Shown here piece by piece: positions 31,536-42,394 of a stretch of 64,000 bases of DNA (positions are counted from its first letter, which is position 1; each line of letters starts with the position of its first letter). The stretch spans positions 70,284,613-70,348,612 of the forward strand of contig NC_090729.1 of the NCBI RefSeq assembly GCF_036898095.1, read 5' to 3'. This DNA is from Palaemon carinicauda (Eukaryota; Arthropoda; Malacostraca; Decapoda; Palaemonidae). The notes under the pieces were generated by a model, which saw nothing but the letters and a program-made list of their open reading frames with translations, searched no databases and was not told where the DNA came from. The position numbers were made by a program, and so were the translations under genes.

Positions 31536-31886
31536 CCACTTTAAATAGCGTGGTTTGTATTCCAGTTATGGAACAAATGACAAATTCATAGATAATTTGT
31601 ATTTTTCCTAACTATACAAATCTTAGCTATTTAATCAAACTTGCCCACCAGCCCTGTCCCCCATGAAGTCCTACCTCTAAACAAAGTGAGCTTACAACAC
31701 AGGTGTGCGAGGGGGAGGGTAGCTAACTACCCTCCCTAACCCCCGCTAACTAGCGGTGGGGTAGTAATCCCTCATTAAATTTTTATGGCTCGTCCTTTCA
31801 GCTACGCCGAAAGTAATTACCCACTTTAAATAGCTAAGGTTTGTATAGTTAGGAAAAATACAAATTATCTACGAATTTGTCCTTTT
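31536..31886. repeat. ICR-like and right inverted repeat of DIRS-B
   Basis: ACCCACTTTAAATAGC at 31536 and again at ~31820 lie in direct orientation. The 31580-31634 arm (GATAATTTGTATTTTTCCTA) is the reverse complement of 31826-31880. This is the same end logic as family A with unrelated sequence. Confidence 0.7.
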
Positions 31887-31916
31887 TGGGTGAGATGGCC
31901 ATGTCATCCTGATGGA
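31887..31916. repeat. Second half of the ICR of A-2
   Basis: TTTTTGGGTGAGATGGCC and ATGTCATCCTGATGG; the first half is missing at the DIRS-B junction. Confidence 0.7.
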
Positions 31917-32010
31917 CCCGCCCTTGTTCTCTATTCAGGCCCTGACAGGCCCCTCCCAATCTTATTGTATCATGGAGGCTGGCCTAGACGCCGCAAGGAA
32001 TGAGGAAGGC

Positions 32011-32401
32011 GCGCAACGGTGACGTCAACCAAGATGGCGGCCAAACATGGCGGCGGTTATGACGTCACCGAGTACCGTAACAGTAACGAAGGAGGAGAAC
32101 TTAATAATGGCTCCTCCCATAACTTGCCACACTTCCCCCTCGAAGCGTAAATGCTATGTGGGGTGCAGATAGCTATGTGGCGTGTCAAGCATACGTCCCC
32201 TGTTATTATACGATATCCTAAAGGGAAACCTTATGGGTACTCGCGCTAGAAGTTAGAATTCTGTGAAACCTTCAGTTTAATTTTCTGGGAATATCTACTG
32301 TAGTCAAATATACCCTAAGGAAGCTACTGAAGGAACCTTCCATCAGGACGACATGGCTATCTCACCCAAAAGTAGATTTTTCGCTTCGCTCAAAATCCGT
32401 T
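32011..32401 (-). repeat. Right inverted terminal repeat of A-2
   Basis: Reverse complement of 20378-20740 plus the right-specific tail TTTTTCGCTTCGCTCAAAAT. Confidence 0.82.
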
Positions 32402-32565
32402 ATTTAGTTAGCAGAACGACTTTCCCGGTTGTAATAGCATTAATAAATTATGAAAGCTATTTAGGCACAATTATACTAGTGAAGATATATATTTTATGCA
32501 TAATTTCCACTCCTTTTGTCGATCGTATATGTTAGAGACTTTATCCCCGTTTACCCTCGTGTATC
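32402..32565 (+). other. Spacer: next fragment of a family-A leader
   Basis: Matches A-5 at about 63118-63310 (ATTTAGTTAGC, ACGACTTTCCC, ATGCATAAT), the part of the leader that follows the piece found at 20210-20377. Confidence 0.65.
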
Positions 32566-32935
32566 GTTTTTTTGGGCTCAAGCCATGTCGTCCTGATGGA
32601 AGGTTCCTTCAGTAGCTTCCTAGGGTATATTTAACTACAGTGGATATTCCCAGAGAATTAAACTAAAGGTTATCACAGAATTCTAACTTCTCGTGAAAGT
32701 ACCCTAAAGGTTTCCCTCTAGGATATCGTATATCAACAGGGACGCATGTATGAACACGCCACATAGCTATCTGCACCCCATATAGAGTTAACACTTCAAT
32801 ATGGAAAGATGGCTGAGTAACTGAGGAGCCGTTCCAAAGTTACTCTCATCCGTGGCTACTTTTGGTACTCGAGACGTAAACAAACGGGCGCCATTGCTAA
32901 ATGACGTCACGTCTGTCCCCATCCTTTCGCCTGTA
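32566..32935 (+). repeat. Left inverted terminal repeat of A-3
   Basis: Pairs with 42000-42350 in reverse complement. Confidence 0.82.
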
Positions 32936-32994
32936 GCTTCTACGCTAAGTCGGATTTTTCCCAAGTGCCTCTTTTATCTGCTTACATCGCCGTT

Positions 32995-33030
32995 ATGTCG
33001 CACCCTTCAGCCTCGCCTTCTTCTGGAAAG
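32995..33030 (+). CDS. Conserved 12-codon leader ORF/exon of A-3
   Basis: Encodes MSHPSASPSSGK, then GTTGAGTA, as in A-1 and A-2. Confidence 0.45.
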
Positions 33031-33868
33031 TTGAGTACCAGGTCCTAGTATTGTTTAAATAAGCTCTGGCCGTAAAGTAACTTCTATTTTTCCTAAAATA
33101 TTGTGTTTTGTGGCGGAGCTGTGCCGATACCGGACGCGCCATGACGGCGTCGCTGTTCACGTTGCATGCTTTATTTAGTTAGCCAGAACAGCCTTCTCCG
33201 GTCCTTTAACTAAATAATATTATTAGTTATTTAGTCTTCATAGCTAGGAAATCATTATATCGTGTTTTAGCGCTTGTTAGACTACGGTCGTTGATCGACC
33301 CCATACTAGATCGCTAGCCTAGCCCCTAGGCTTAACAGCCTAGTGCTCACTTTAATGCATGATATATATATCAGTGTTTCTAAGTTTAGTTATGAAGATT
33401 TTGGCATTATTAAACATACTAGTTACTGTGATGTAAGTGTTTTCGCCTTCGGGGACCATACAAGGGACTGAGTTGGTTTGTGTACCAACCCCCTCCTAAC
33501 CTAATGTAGGAACCCTTGTGTGCTTCCTATTCCCCTTACCTATGGGTAATCCCCTCTGGGTAGCCTTGCTTTTCCCTTATTCTATAATAGGGAAAATCTT
33601 GTCTTCACCCAGAGTATTTATCGCTTCTCAGCCTACCCTAAGGGAATGACCCCCCCTTAGGATCACGCTTGAGACATTAGGAAGGGCTGTGCCCTTCCCC
33701 AGTTGCACTTGATTGGGTTACTCCTTCCTCCCTGCAGCTAGCGATGTGTCTTTCCAGGCCTTCCTAGCCTAGGAGTTGGTCCTCCTAATCTAGGTTAAGC
33801 TCTGGGGGCAGACTCTGGCTTATTATAGTTTAGGACAGTACATTAGTACTGTACCTGATCTGGGCTAC
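33031..33868 (+). other. A-3 leader before the solo LTR, no gene
   Basis: Shared with A-1 leader; it contains the empty site of the A-1 hAT insertion near 33686. Confidence 0.65.
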
Positions 33869-34787
33869 TGTCGAGGAATGCTGTGCTGCCATCTCTTGGC
33901 TATGTTTTCACTCCATGGACTAAAGAAGTTATTTCTGTTTATTTGGTTGTCCTTGATTTGTTTTCTTTCTTAACATGGAGAGTCCCCGGCATTTCTCTAA
34001 TCACTACCTGACACCTAGCCATCCGTAACAGTAAGTACTGAAAAGACACCTTTTCATAAATTGTTTCATGTAGGCCTATTAGTTTATTATATAATGTCGT
34101 GTTAAAGTGATTAAGTGTTCACAAGTGTATACTGTATAAATAATGAAGATTGTTTGTGAATTGGAAATGTAATATGTTAACCTGTGGTTAAAAGTTTAAA
34201 ATGTTTAAACAATGTTTTCATTATTTTACTTCATTGTGCAATTGACTGCATCTTCTGCAGTCAAGAAATTAATTATATTATATCAAGTTTTTAGCTGTAA
34301 ATATGTTTATATTTTGCAGAACTCCTTAGACCTGGATTAGTCCTTAGACCTGGATCAGTCCTTAGACCTGGATCAGTCCTTAGACCTGGATTAGTGCTTA
34401 GACATGGATTAGTCCTTAGACCTGGATCAGTCTTCTGCATACTTGGTCCTAGACCTTAGACTCTTGGTCATTGGATCTTGAAATATTTCTTCTTGACACT
34501 TGTGATTCTTCGTCAGACTGTAATCAAGTGCAGTACTTTTCCTGATCCTGATTATACGTGCTAGATGTTCAATATATCTATATATTATTATAGTTCCTGG
34601 TGTTAAACATGAAGTTTGTTAATTTTGTTTGTTTCAGTTTGTAAATATATTTTAAGTTAATAGAATTTTTCATGTTATACCTTTATATCAAAATATTAAA
34701 CAAGGAAACTTAAAAATGAACAATCAAATATATTTTTAAAAGAACCAGAGTCCATGGCATATAAAATCTAAAGACCATAACTCGACA
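33869..34787. mobile_element. Solo LTR of an LTR retrotransposon
   Basis: 919 bp starting TGTCGAG and ending CTCGACA, flanked by a perfect 5-bp duplication GCTAC (33864-33868 and 34788-34792). A-1 has the uninterrupted site at about 12580. There are no internal genes, so recombination between two LTRs presumably removed the body. The strand is not determined. A 5-bp duplication and TGTCGAG ends are compatible with BEL/Pao, but this is not proven. Confidence 0.85.
34325..34437 (+). repeat. Short tandem repeat inside the solo LTR
   Basis: About six copies of a ~19-bp unit, CCTTAGACCTGGATYAGT, with small variations. Confidence 0.9.
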
Positions 34788-34792
34788 GCTAC

Positions 34793-36240
34793 CTATCCTA
34801 GGTTAGGGAGTGTTCTCCTTGCCTTGGTGGCCTCTCTCATACAGAGTCTACCCATTTACGAAAGACCCCTACTTCTCCCTACCCACTCTATCCCTTTGGT
34901 GTAGGCCTGCCTACACACCCCTGTCCTCGGTCCTTCAACTCCTCCCTTGGGTGGAGTGGTAGGGCTAACCTTGGTCTCCTGCTGAGCTGGCCGCTCTGGT
35001 ACACACACCCTTCATAGCGTTCTATAAGGGTGGTTGCCGGCGTAGGTCCTGCCGGCGAAGGATTCCCCCTCTTTGAGTGCTTTCTATCCCTCCCTTGGGT
35101 TACCTCAGGCTCCTGGCCGTCTGCCGGCCCACTGCCGCCGGATGTTAGGAGTACCTACTCCTATCATGAGTGCACTCTCTCCGGAGGGATGCCGGAGGGG
35201 TATAGGATATTACCCCTCCCATCCCTCCTTACCTTTCTCTCTCTCTATCATGGTGCCGGTCCCTTGCCGCCTCTACTGCCGGCGATAACCGCCACTACCT
35301 CAGGTGACCTCTATTCATAAGATACCTCCCCTCTACAACGTCAGCCTACCGCCTGCCGGAGGCTACCGCCTTCCGTCGACATTCCCCCGACGTCCCACCC
35401 CTTATATTTACCTAGCGACAGCCGGCCGACTGCCGGAGACTGCCGCCCACCTGTCGGCATTGATTGCCGGCAGTCTAGGTATCCACCCTTTATATATATA
35501 TATCTTATGAATTGAACTAAGGTTAACCATGGCGTCAGCCTCCGGCTGCCTTAGCCCGCCGCCTCTGCCGGCAGTCTGCCGCTGTGCCGGCGGTCGCCAC
35601 TGTGGTATTGTCCATCTCGGTTGCTCAGTGTGTCCTCCTTGATGTTTTCCACCCTGCAGGACCGGTCTCTGGCGTGTCGTCGGCCTGCCGGCGCCCCCTA
35701 ATGAGGCGCTAAGGGACATGTACCCCTTCCTTGGCTGCCGGCACCATGCCGGCAGTCAATCTGATGCAGCCAGATAGCCTGGCCACCTCCTTATAGGTAT
35801 TGTTATACCAACTAATATAGTGGCTATGCTGTTTGATTGCACATTACAACATTTCCAGCATATTCTGTGCATCTCAGTGCAGTCGCTTGCCGGAACCTAC
35901 ATATTACTAAAGGGTTTATCCTATTTTCCCCTCTCCCTCAAGGCTCTGAGTGGTCTCAGATCCTTTTACACTCTGCGGACAATTCATTTTAGTAAGCCTA
36001 GCTTGGCTCATCCATACGGACTTTCCCTCATTTGAGACCCTCGGGTCCTAAGGAATTGTCTACGGATAAGGTTACGGTAACCGGCTGGGCGGGATTCTCA
36101 AGTATGTTTCTATCTACTTCCCTTCCTGCTCATCAATCTTGAACATCAATATGCTATTATAGATTAAGTTATTCTTAAGTCTAGAGTAATGTAAGCCATT
36201 CTTATGCCTTCCATGTACTCATGATCTCTTTCTTTTACAG
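34793..36240 (+). other. A-3 leader with CCGG-rich island and candidate gag intron
   Basis: Non-coding; TGCCGGC-like motifs are dense at 35030-35760. GTATGT donor at 36102 and TTTTACAG acceptor ending at 36240. Confidence 0.55.
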
Positions 36241-38153
36241 GAGGAGTATGTGAAGTGTGAAAGCAACTTCTGTGGAGTTAAACGCCCGGACTTCTACGGG
36301 CACAAGGCGTGCCGGACCCACGCCCCCTGCACCGCCAAGAAAGGCGACCTTAAATTCTGGGATCCGCAGAACTGTTCAGTCTGCAAGAGTCTTCTTGACG
36401 AGGCATTCAACGATCCTCCTACCACGGAGGTAAGGGACATTGCTAGAGAGAAGCTGCGCAAATGGGTGCGAGGCTTCCAAAAGAACGCCTCTGGACCGTA
36501 TCTTCCCAATGAAGATTTGAGGGCTTTGCTTTTTCCGAAAGCATCCAAGGACTCGGTGATCCCTCGAGAACAAATTCCCACTGTCCAAATAGTGGTCGAA
36601 CCCGACATCGTCATGGCACAGTCCATGCGTGAGTGCCATCTTGATTCCGACAACGTGGAACGTATGTCGGAGGTGTCAGAAGAACCGGAGAAGAACCCCA
36701 TGGGCGAAGAGCTCGACTATGAGCAAGATCAGGTGGAATATCCTGACTCAGAGAACGAGGTCGCTCCAGCTCCCTCAGCAACTCCAGTGCCATCTGAGGA
36801 ACCTGTTCCTTCGACTTCCACCACCCCGTATCCTCTTCCATCGGCCACTCAAGAGGTCTTCAGAATGCTTGAAGCCCTCATGGACAAGAAGCTGAGAGAG
36901 ACCCAGGAACAATTCCGGACGACTCTTGTCGGCTTCAAACAACTGAAAAAGATTTCAGTTAAGGACCTCCCCACCTGCTCGGAAGCTAACCCTTGGAGAT
37001 ACGCCGAGCATATGCCAATCACTACTGGCAAAATCTTCATTAGTGAAAGGGTTGGCTCTATTCTTCTGGAAAAAGTGGAGTTCTTCCCGAACTTCGAGGC
37101 TTATCCGGACTGTTACGTCCGGCTCAGGTCCGAACCAGCCTTAAAAGAAGAGACCGAACCTAAGGAAGTGATAGTGTTCGATCTCGCGAAGGCCCAAGGT
37201 ATGATAGCTCAGGCAGTGAAGAGTCGGGGTTTCACAAACTCCAAGATGCCAGCGCTGAGCAAAAAGCATCCAACCTTTGTTGCTCCAGCTACTACGACCT
37301 TCCCCTTCACTGAAAAGGCTTTCCAAGCGGTCATGAAGGCTGTGGAGGAAGGGAAACCTTGCCCTGCACTGGAGGAGTACAGACCCTTCTCCCTCACACT
37401 TCCCCCCGATGACAGGTACTGGAAAGACGTCCAGCTTACTTTCACGGTAGGGAAACTAGAACCTGATGTGGCTGGTTGTCAGTTCAACGAGGACCTCCCA
37501 CGACTGAATGATCATCTCCTTCATAGGGAACAGGATACTAAGGAGAGACTCGCCGCTTCGCTGTCACATCAGGTACAGCTAGAACTCATGGCCGGGGACA
37601 CCAGAGTCCCGGACTTTTTACATGGTCCTTGCTAAGTCACACCTGGCAACTGTGACCAAGGATCTGTACAGTTTCGCTAGGGCTCGCAGAGCCTGTAGGG
37701 AATTCGTATTCGCCAGTGCAACGGTGAAACACGAACCCTGGAGACTGATTTCCTCCAACATCTGGGGCAAACATCTCTTCCCATCCGCCTTGGTGAAAGA
37801 GATAGTGGACAAAGCTGCCACGGAGAACCGGAACCTTCTCCACAAGTGGGGCATGTCCCGAAAGAGGAAGTCCTCTCAGGACGATGGCCCTCAGCCTAAG
37901 AGGAAATCCTCAAAGCCTAGGCCCCAGCAACGTTAAGCAAGACGTCAGTTTCCCGGTCCCGCTACTCCCCAAGTGGCCGCACACACAACAGACCTTTCAA
38001 CTGGTCCCCCAGCCGGTGGTGTCGCAGTCACCGGTCTTCACCCCTGTCTATGAGCAACATTCTACTACCTTTCGTCCCAGAGGTAGGGGCTCCGGCAGAG
38101 ATTCTTCTCGCCGCCCCTCCAGAGGCAGAGGAGGAAGGGGAGCTAGCGGCTGA
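36241..38153 (+). pseudogene. gag of A-3, frameshifted
   Basis: Opens with EEYVKCESNFC after the acceptor and has the full Cys/His domain with the Gln codon that is a stop in A-1. It is open to ~37615, where a T-run is one base longer than in A-1 and shifts the frame. The next piece is open to a TAA at ~37934, and a small deletion near 37980 puts the Arg/Gly-rich tail in a third frame ending at 38153. The N-terminal 455 residues are otherwise whole. Confidence 0.82.
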
Positions 38154-40006
38154 GGTAGCAAACCCTCGGAACACCAGAAGCAATGAAGTGCTTCCTGTGG
38201 GAGGAAGACTTCACCAATTCCAGGATCGTTGGACCTTCGATCCTTGGGCACACAGCATCGTCAAGAAAGGACTGGGCTGGAGCTGGACTCAACCACCCCC
38301 ATCCTTCCAGCAATTCTTCCAACAGTCAACCCCCCTCCTGGAAGAATATGTCCTAGAACTCTTGAATAAGAAGGTGATCAGGAGGGTAAAGTCAACCAGG
38401 TTCCAAGGGAGAGACTTTTGTGTTCCCAAGAAAGACTCGGACAAACTCAGAGTCATTCTAGACTTGTCCCCCCTCAATAAGTTCATTGCGAACAACAAAT
38501 TCAAGATGCTGACTCTGCAACAAATAAGGACCCTTCTGCCTCACAGGGCCTACACGGTCTCCATAGACCTGGCGGATGCCTACTGGCATGTTCCAATGAA
38601 TCACTACGCTTCCTCCTACCTAGGATTTCGACTCCAAAGGAAAAGTTACGCCTTCAGGGCCATGCCCTTTGGGCTCAACGTGGCTCCACGAATCTTCACC
38701 AAGCTGGCAGACGCAATCGTCCAACAGCTACGTCTTCAGGGCGTCCAAGTGATGGCCTACCTAGACGACTGGCTAGTCTGGTCAACATCGCCCGAAGATT
38801 GTCTGAGAGTCTGCAACAAAGTCACGTTTCAAGATAAACGCCGAGAAATCTCGCCTCTCTCCAGCTCAGAAGTTCCAATGGTTGGGAATCCATTGGGACC
38901 TTCAGTCACACCGCCTTTCCATTCCACAGAAGAAAAGGAAGGAAATAGCAGGGTCTGTCAGAAGGCTTTTAAAATCCAAACGGATCTCAAGACGCCAACA
39001 GGAACAAGTTCTCGGCTCTCTACAGTTCGCCTCAGTGACAAACCCAGTACTTCGCGCACAGCTAAAGGATGCCGCGGAAGTCTGGAGACGATTCGCATCC
39101 ATCGCTCGAAGAGACCTCAAGAGACGGCTTCCGAACAGACTTCGCTTACTTTTAAAGCCGTGGTCAGAAGCAAAGGCCCAGAAAAGGTCCATCCCTCTTC
39201 AACACCCGCCTCCATCGATCAACATCCACACGGACGCTTCACTGGAGGGTTGGGGAGGTCACTCCCACCAACAGCAGGTTCAAGGAACATGGTCTCCCCT
39301 ATTCAAGACGTTTCACATCAACATCTTGGAGGCCATGGCGGTTCTTCTTACCCTGAAGAAACTCTCCCCGCCTCCCTCTATTCACATCCGTCTGACTCTG
39401 GACAGCTCGGTGGTAGTCAGATGTCTCAATCGTCAGGGCTCGAGATCGCCCAAACTAAATCAGGTGCTTCTCCCTATCTTTCGTTTGGCAGAAAGGAAGA
39501 AATGGCACCTGTCTGCAGTTCACCTACAAGTATTCCGCAACGTGACGGCGGACGCTCTATCGAGGACAAGCCCAATAGAGTCAGAATGGTCTCTAGACAC
39601 AAGATCATTCTCCTTCATCTCTCACCAAGTCCCGGATCTTCAGATCGATCTTTTCACGACCAGCGACAACAATCAACTTCCTCGATATGTGGCCCTGTAC
39701 GAGGACCCCAGGGCAGAAGCGGTGGACGCCATGTCCCTAGATTGGAACAGATGGTCCAAGATCTACCTGTTCCCTCCTCCCAACCTTCTGCTGAAAGTCC
39801 TATCCAAACTGAGAATCTTCAAAGGGACAGCGGCCCTAGTGGCTCCCAAGTGGCCCCGGAGCAATTGGTATCCCCTGGTCCTGGAGCTGCAGCCCACGCT
39901 GATCCCCCTACCGGGCCCAGTCCTCTCTCAACAAGTACAGAAGTCGACTGTCTTCGCTTCATCTCTGAAAGTCAGGGACCTTCATCTTATGATTTTCTCT
40001 CCTTAG
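38050..40006 (+). pseudogene. RT/RNase H/methylase-like gene of A-3, 20-bp deletion
   Basis: Open from 38050 through the RT lead-in, VSIDLADAYWHVP, MPFGLNVAP and YLDD (about 38758-38769). At ~38825 a net loss of 20 bp relative to A-1 shifts the frame into that of the recombinase. The remainder of RT, RNase H (INIHTDASLEGWGG to DALSRTSPIE) and the methylase-like tail lie in the original frame at 38882-40006. The Lys codon that is a stop in A-1 is intact here. Confidence 0.85.
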
Positions 40007-40959
40007 CCGCAAAGAAAAGGTTTGGGATCTCGAAGAAAAGCTTAGACTTCCCCGAGGAGTACAAGACAGAGTCTACCAGAAGGCAGTACGAATCTTCCTG
40101 GAAAAAGTGGGTTTCCTCCGTCAAGGCAAAAAATCCTATGGAAATCACCATTGATTTTTGCATGTCCTTCTTCATTCACCTTCATGGACAAGGCTTAGCG
40201 GCCAACACAATTTCCACTTGTAAATCGGCCTTGACTAGACCACTCCTATACGCCTTCCAGATTGATCTGTCCAGTGATATCTTCAATAAACTGCCAAAGG
40301 CATGCGCTAGACTACGCCCAGCACCTCCACCTAAACCTATCTCCTGGTCCCTGGACAAGGTGCTCCCTTTTGCCTCTAGCCTGGACAACGATTCGTGCCC
40401 TCTGAAAGACCTGACTCAAAAAGTTATCTTCCTTTTTGCTCTCGCCTCGGGAGCCCAAGTCAGTGAAATAGTGGCATTATCAAGAGAAGAGGGTCATATC
40501 CTGTTCGCCGAGACAGGAGATCTTACCCTCTTCCCCGATCCGACGTTTCTCGCCAAGAATGAACTACCCACCAAGAGATGGGGCCCTTGGAGAATCTGTC
40601 CCCTGAAGGAAGATGTCTCTCTATGCCCAGTGGAGAGTCTTAAGGTCTATCTTCGAAGAACTTCAGACTTCGGTGGAGGACAACTCTTCAAAGGAGAAAC
40701 ATCGGGTAGCGACCTGTCACTGAAACAACTAAGAGCGAAAATCACCTACTTCATTCGCAGAGCGGATCCTGACAGTACACCCGCAGGTCACGATCCTAGG
40801 AAAGTCGCTTCTTCTCTGAATTTCTTCCAGAGCATGGATTTCGAGAGCCTCAAGAGCTTTACAGGCTGGAAATCATCGCGTGTTTTCTTCAAGCACTACG
40901 CAAAACAAGTGCACGAAGTGAAACATTTCGTGGTAGCTGCAGGTATTGTAGTGTTATGA
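38825..40959 (+). CDS. Tyrosine recombinase ORF of A-3
   Basis: In this copy the recombinase frame is joined to the RT N-terminal part by the 20-bp deletion, giving a 969-codon ORF from 38050 that is a damage product rather than a designed fusion. The recombinase core (from ~40030) has TRRQYESSWKKW, SGAQVSEI, HDPRKVA, TGWKSSRV and FKHYAKQ. Note that SGAQ replaces SGAR, so the first catalytic Arg appears lost (CGA/CGG-type codon to CAA at about 40456). The end reads VVAAGIVVL, shorter than in A-1, because of a small insertion near the stop. Activity is doubtful. Confidence 0.82.
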
Positions 40960-41830
40960 AACCTCCTGCTTAAATCTGCATAGAACAGTGAGTTACTTGG
41001 GACTCTAACTCTACGGGTGCCTGTGTTGACCCTATCGGGATACATAGTGATTTAATGGACACTCAGTGTTTCTAATAGACTGTTCTTTACCAAGGTGAAA
41101 TGTCATAGAAATTTACATGCGTGCCACATGCCCTAGGGCATGGAGTGTTTTTCTTTGAACTTTAAAAGACTGGCGTTCCTCTGGGAACTCGTGTTTCTAA
41201 AAAGCAAACTTTTCTTTTCAGACTCAAGATCACTGTCTTTCATTTCTATATACATTATTCATTATTATTGTAAATAAATTCTATAATCATTATTGTAATT
41301 ACTTCCATAATGATCTGCAATATTAAAAATAAAATGTCTATTTTATTACCATGTGCGTCTCCTTTCGCTCCTATTCCTTATTAAGAAATATACGATTGTT
41401 ATAGTTTCATTTACCTCTTTAATGTATGATCTAAAGAATAATATAAGTAATTATGTTATATACTCACTTATGCCTTGATAATATTCCTACTCGAATATTA
41501 ACCTTTGTCCTATCTCCGAGACCAGCATGATGTCTCCACCAGGTGAGTAGTAATTATGTTTTATACTTACTTATGCTTTGATAATATTCCTACTCGAATA
41601 TTAACCTTTGTCCTGTCTCCGAGACCAGCATGATCTCTCCATCGGGTGAGTAGTTCTTCAATGATCGCTTCGAGATGTTCCTATTGTCCACCAGGACTTC
41701 CCTGCCAGGGGGGCAGGAAACCAGTTCATCATATAATCTCTGGTAAGGACATGTACTATAATACTGTTCGAAGCCCTTGGCACTTGGATTAAAGGGGAAT
41801 AAATCCACGATACATTAATTCTCTGGTACA
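40960..41830 (+). other. A-3 3' region with two-unit repeat, no gene
   Basis: Matches the A-1 3' region, including the ~100-bp repeat pair at 41447-41655 whose units end in GGTGAGTAG. Confidence 0.65.
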
Positions 41831-41925
41831 CTTCCATCAGGACGACATGGCTTGAACCCAAAAAACGGATTTTGAGCGAAGCGAAAAATCTATTTTTGGG
41901 TGAGATAGCCATGTCGTCCTGATGG
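41831..41925. repeat. Internal complementary region (ICR) of A-3
   Basis: Reverse complements of the left end (TTGAACCCAAAAAACGG) and right end (GAGCGAAGCGAAAAATC, GGGTGAGATAGCC) lie side by side. Confidence 0.88.
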
Positions 41926-41999
41926 ACCCTCCCGTCTATTCTAGTTCAGCCTATCAGGCCCCTCCCTGACCTATTGTATTGCAGAGATTGGTAGGAGCT

Positions 42000-42394
42000 G
42001 AGCTCAGGATGAGGACGGACGTGTCATCATTTTGCAATGGCGCCCGTTTGTTTACGTCTCGAGTACCAAAAGTAGCCACGGATGAGAGTAACTTTGGAAC
42101 GGCTCCTCAGTTACTCAGCCACCTTTCCATATCGAAGTGTTAACTCTATATGGGGTGCAGATAGCTATGTGGCGTGTTCATACATGCGTCCCCTGTTGAT
42201 ATACGATATCCTAGAGGGAAACCTTTAGGGTACTCGCACGAGAAGTTAGAATTCTGTGATAACCTTTAGTTTAATTCTCTGGGAATATCCACTGTAGTTA
42301 AATATACCCTAGGAAGCTACTGAAGGAACCTTCCATCAGGACGACATGGCTATCTCACCCAAAAATAGATTTTTTGCTTCGCTCAAAATCCGTT
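42000..42394 (-). repeat. Right inverted terminal repeat of A-3
   Basis: Reverse complement of 32566-32935 plus the right-specific tail. Confidence 0.82.

Larger units (their letters stand above)
27758..31886 (+). mobile_element. Second DIRS-like family (DIRS-B), 5'-truncated, in A-2
   Basis: A distinct DIRS lineage that begins abruptly in gag at 27758 and ends at its own right inverted repeat near 31886. Directly after it, the second half of the A-2 ICR resumes (TTTTTGGGTGAGATGG). The 3' region of A-2 after its recombinase is missing, so the junction combined insertion with loss of host sequence. Confidence 0.78.
20378..32401 (+). mobile_element. DIRS-like retrotransposon A-2 (interrupted by DIRS-B)
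   Basis: Left end at TTTTTGGGCTCAGG near 20378; right end at CGCTCAAAATCCGTT near 32401. Its two inverted repeats share a subtype-specific segment (GACGTCATAAC, ATGTTTGGCCGCCATCTT and its complement) not found in A-1 or A-3, which shows that they belong together across the DIRS-B insertion. Its three genes carry several frameshifts and stops. Confidence 0.82.
32566..42394 (+). mobile_element. DIRS-like retrotransposon A-3
   Basis: Left end at TTTTTTTGGGCTCAAGCC near 32566; right end at CGCTCAAAATCCGTTT near 42394; ICR at 41831-41925. Closest to A-1 in all parts. It carries a solo LTR in the leader. Gag has two indels and a stop, and RT has a 20-bp net deletion; the recombinase is open. Confidence 0.85.

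Noticed and set aside
34325..34437. Possible satellite DNA
   Set aside because: Only about six short units confined within the solo LTR.
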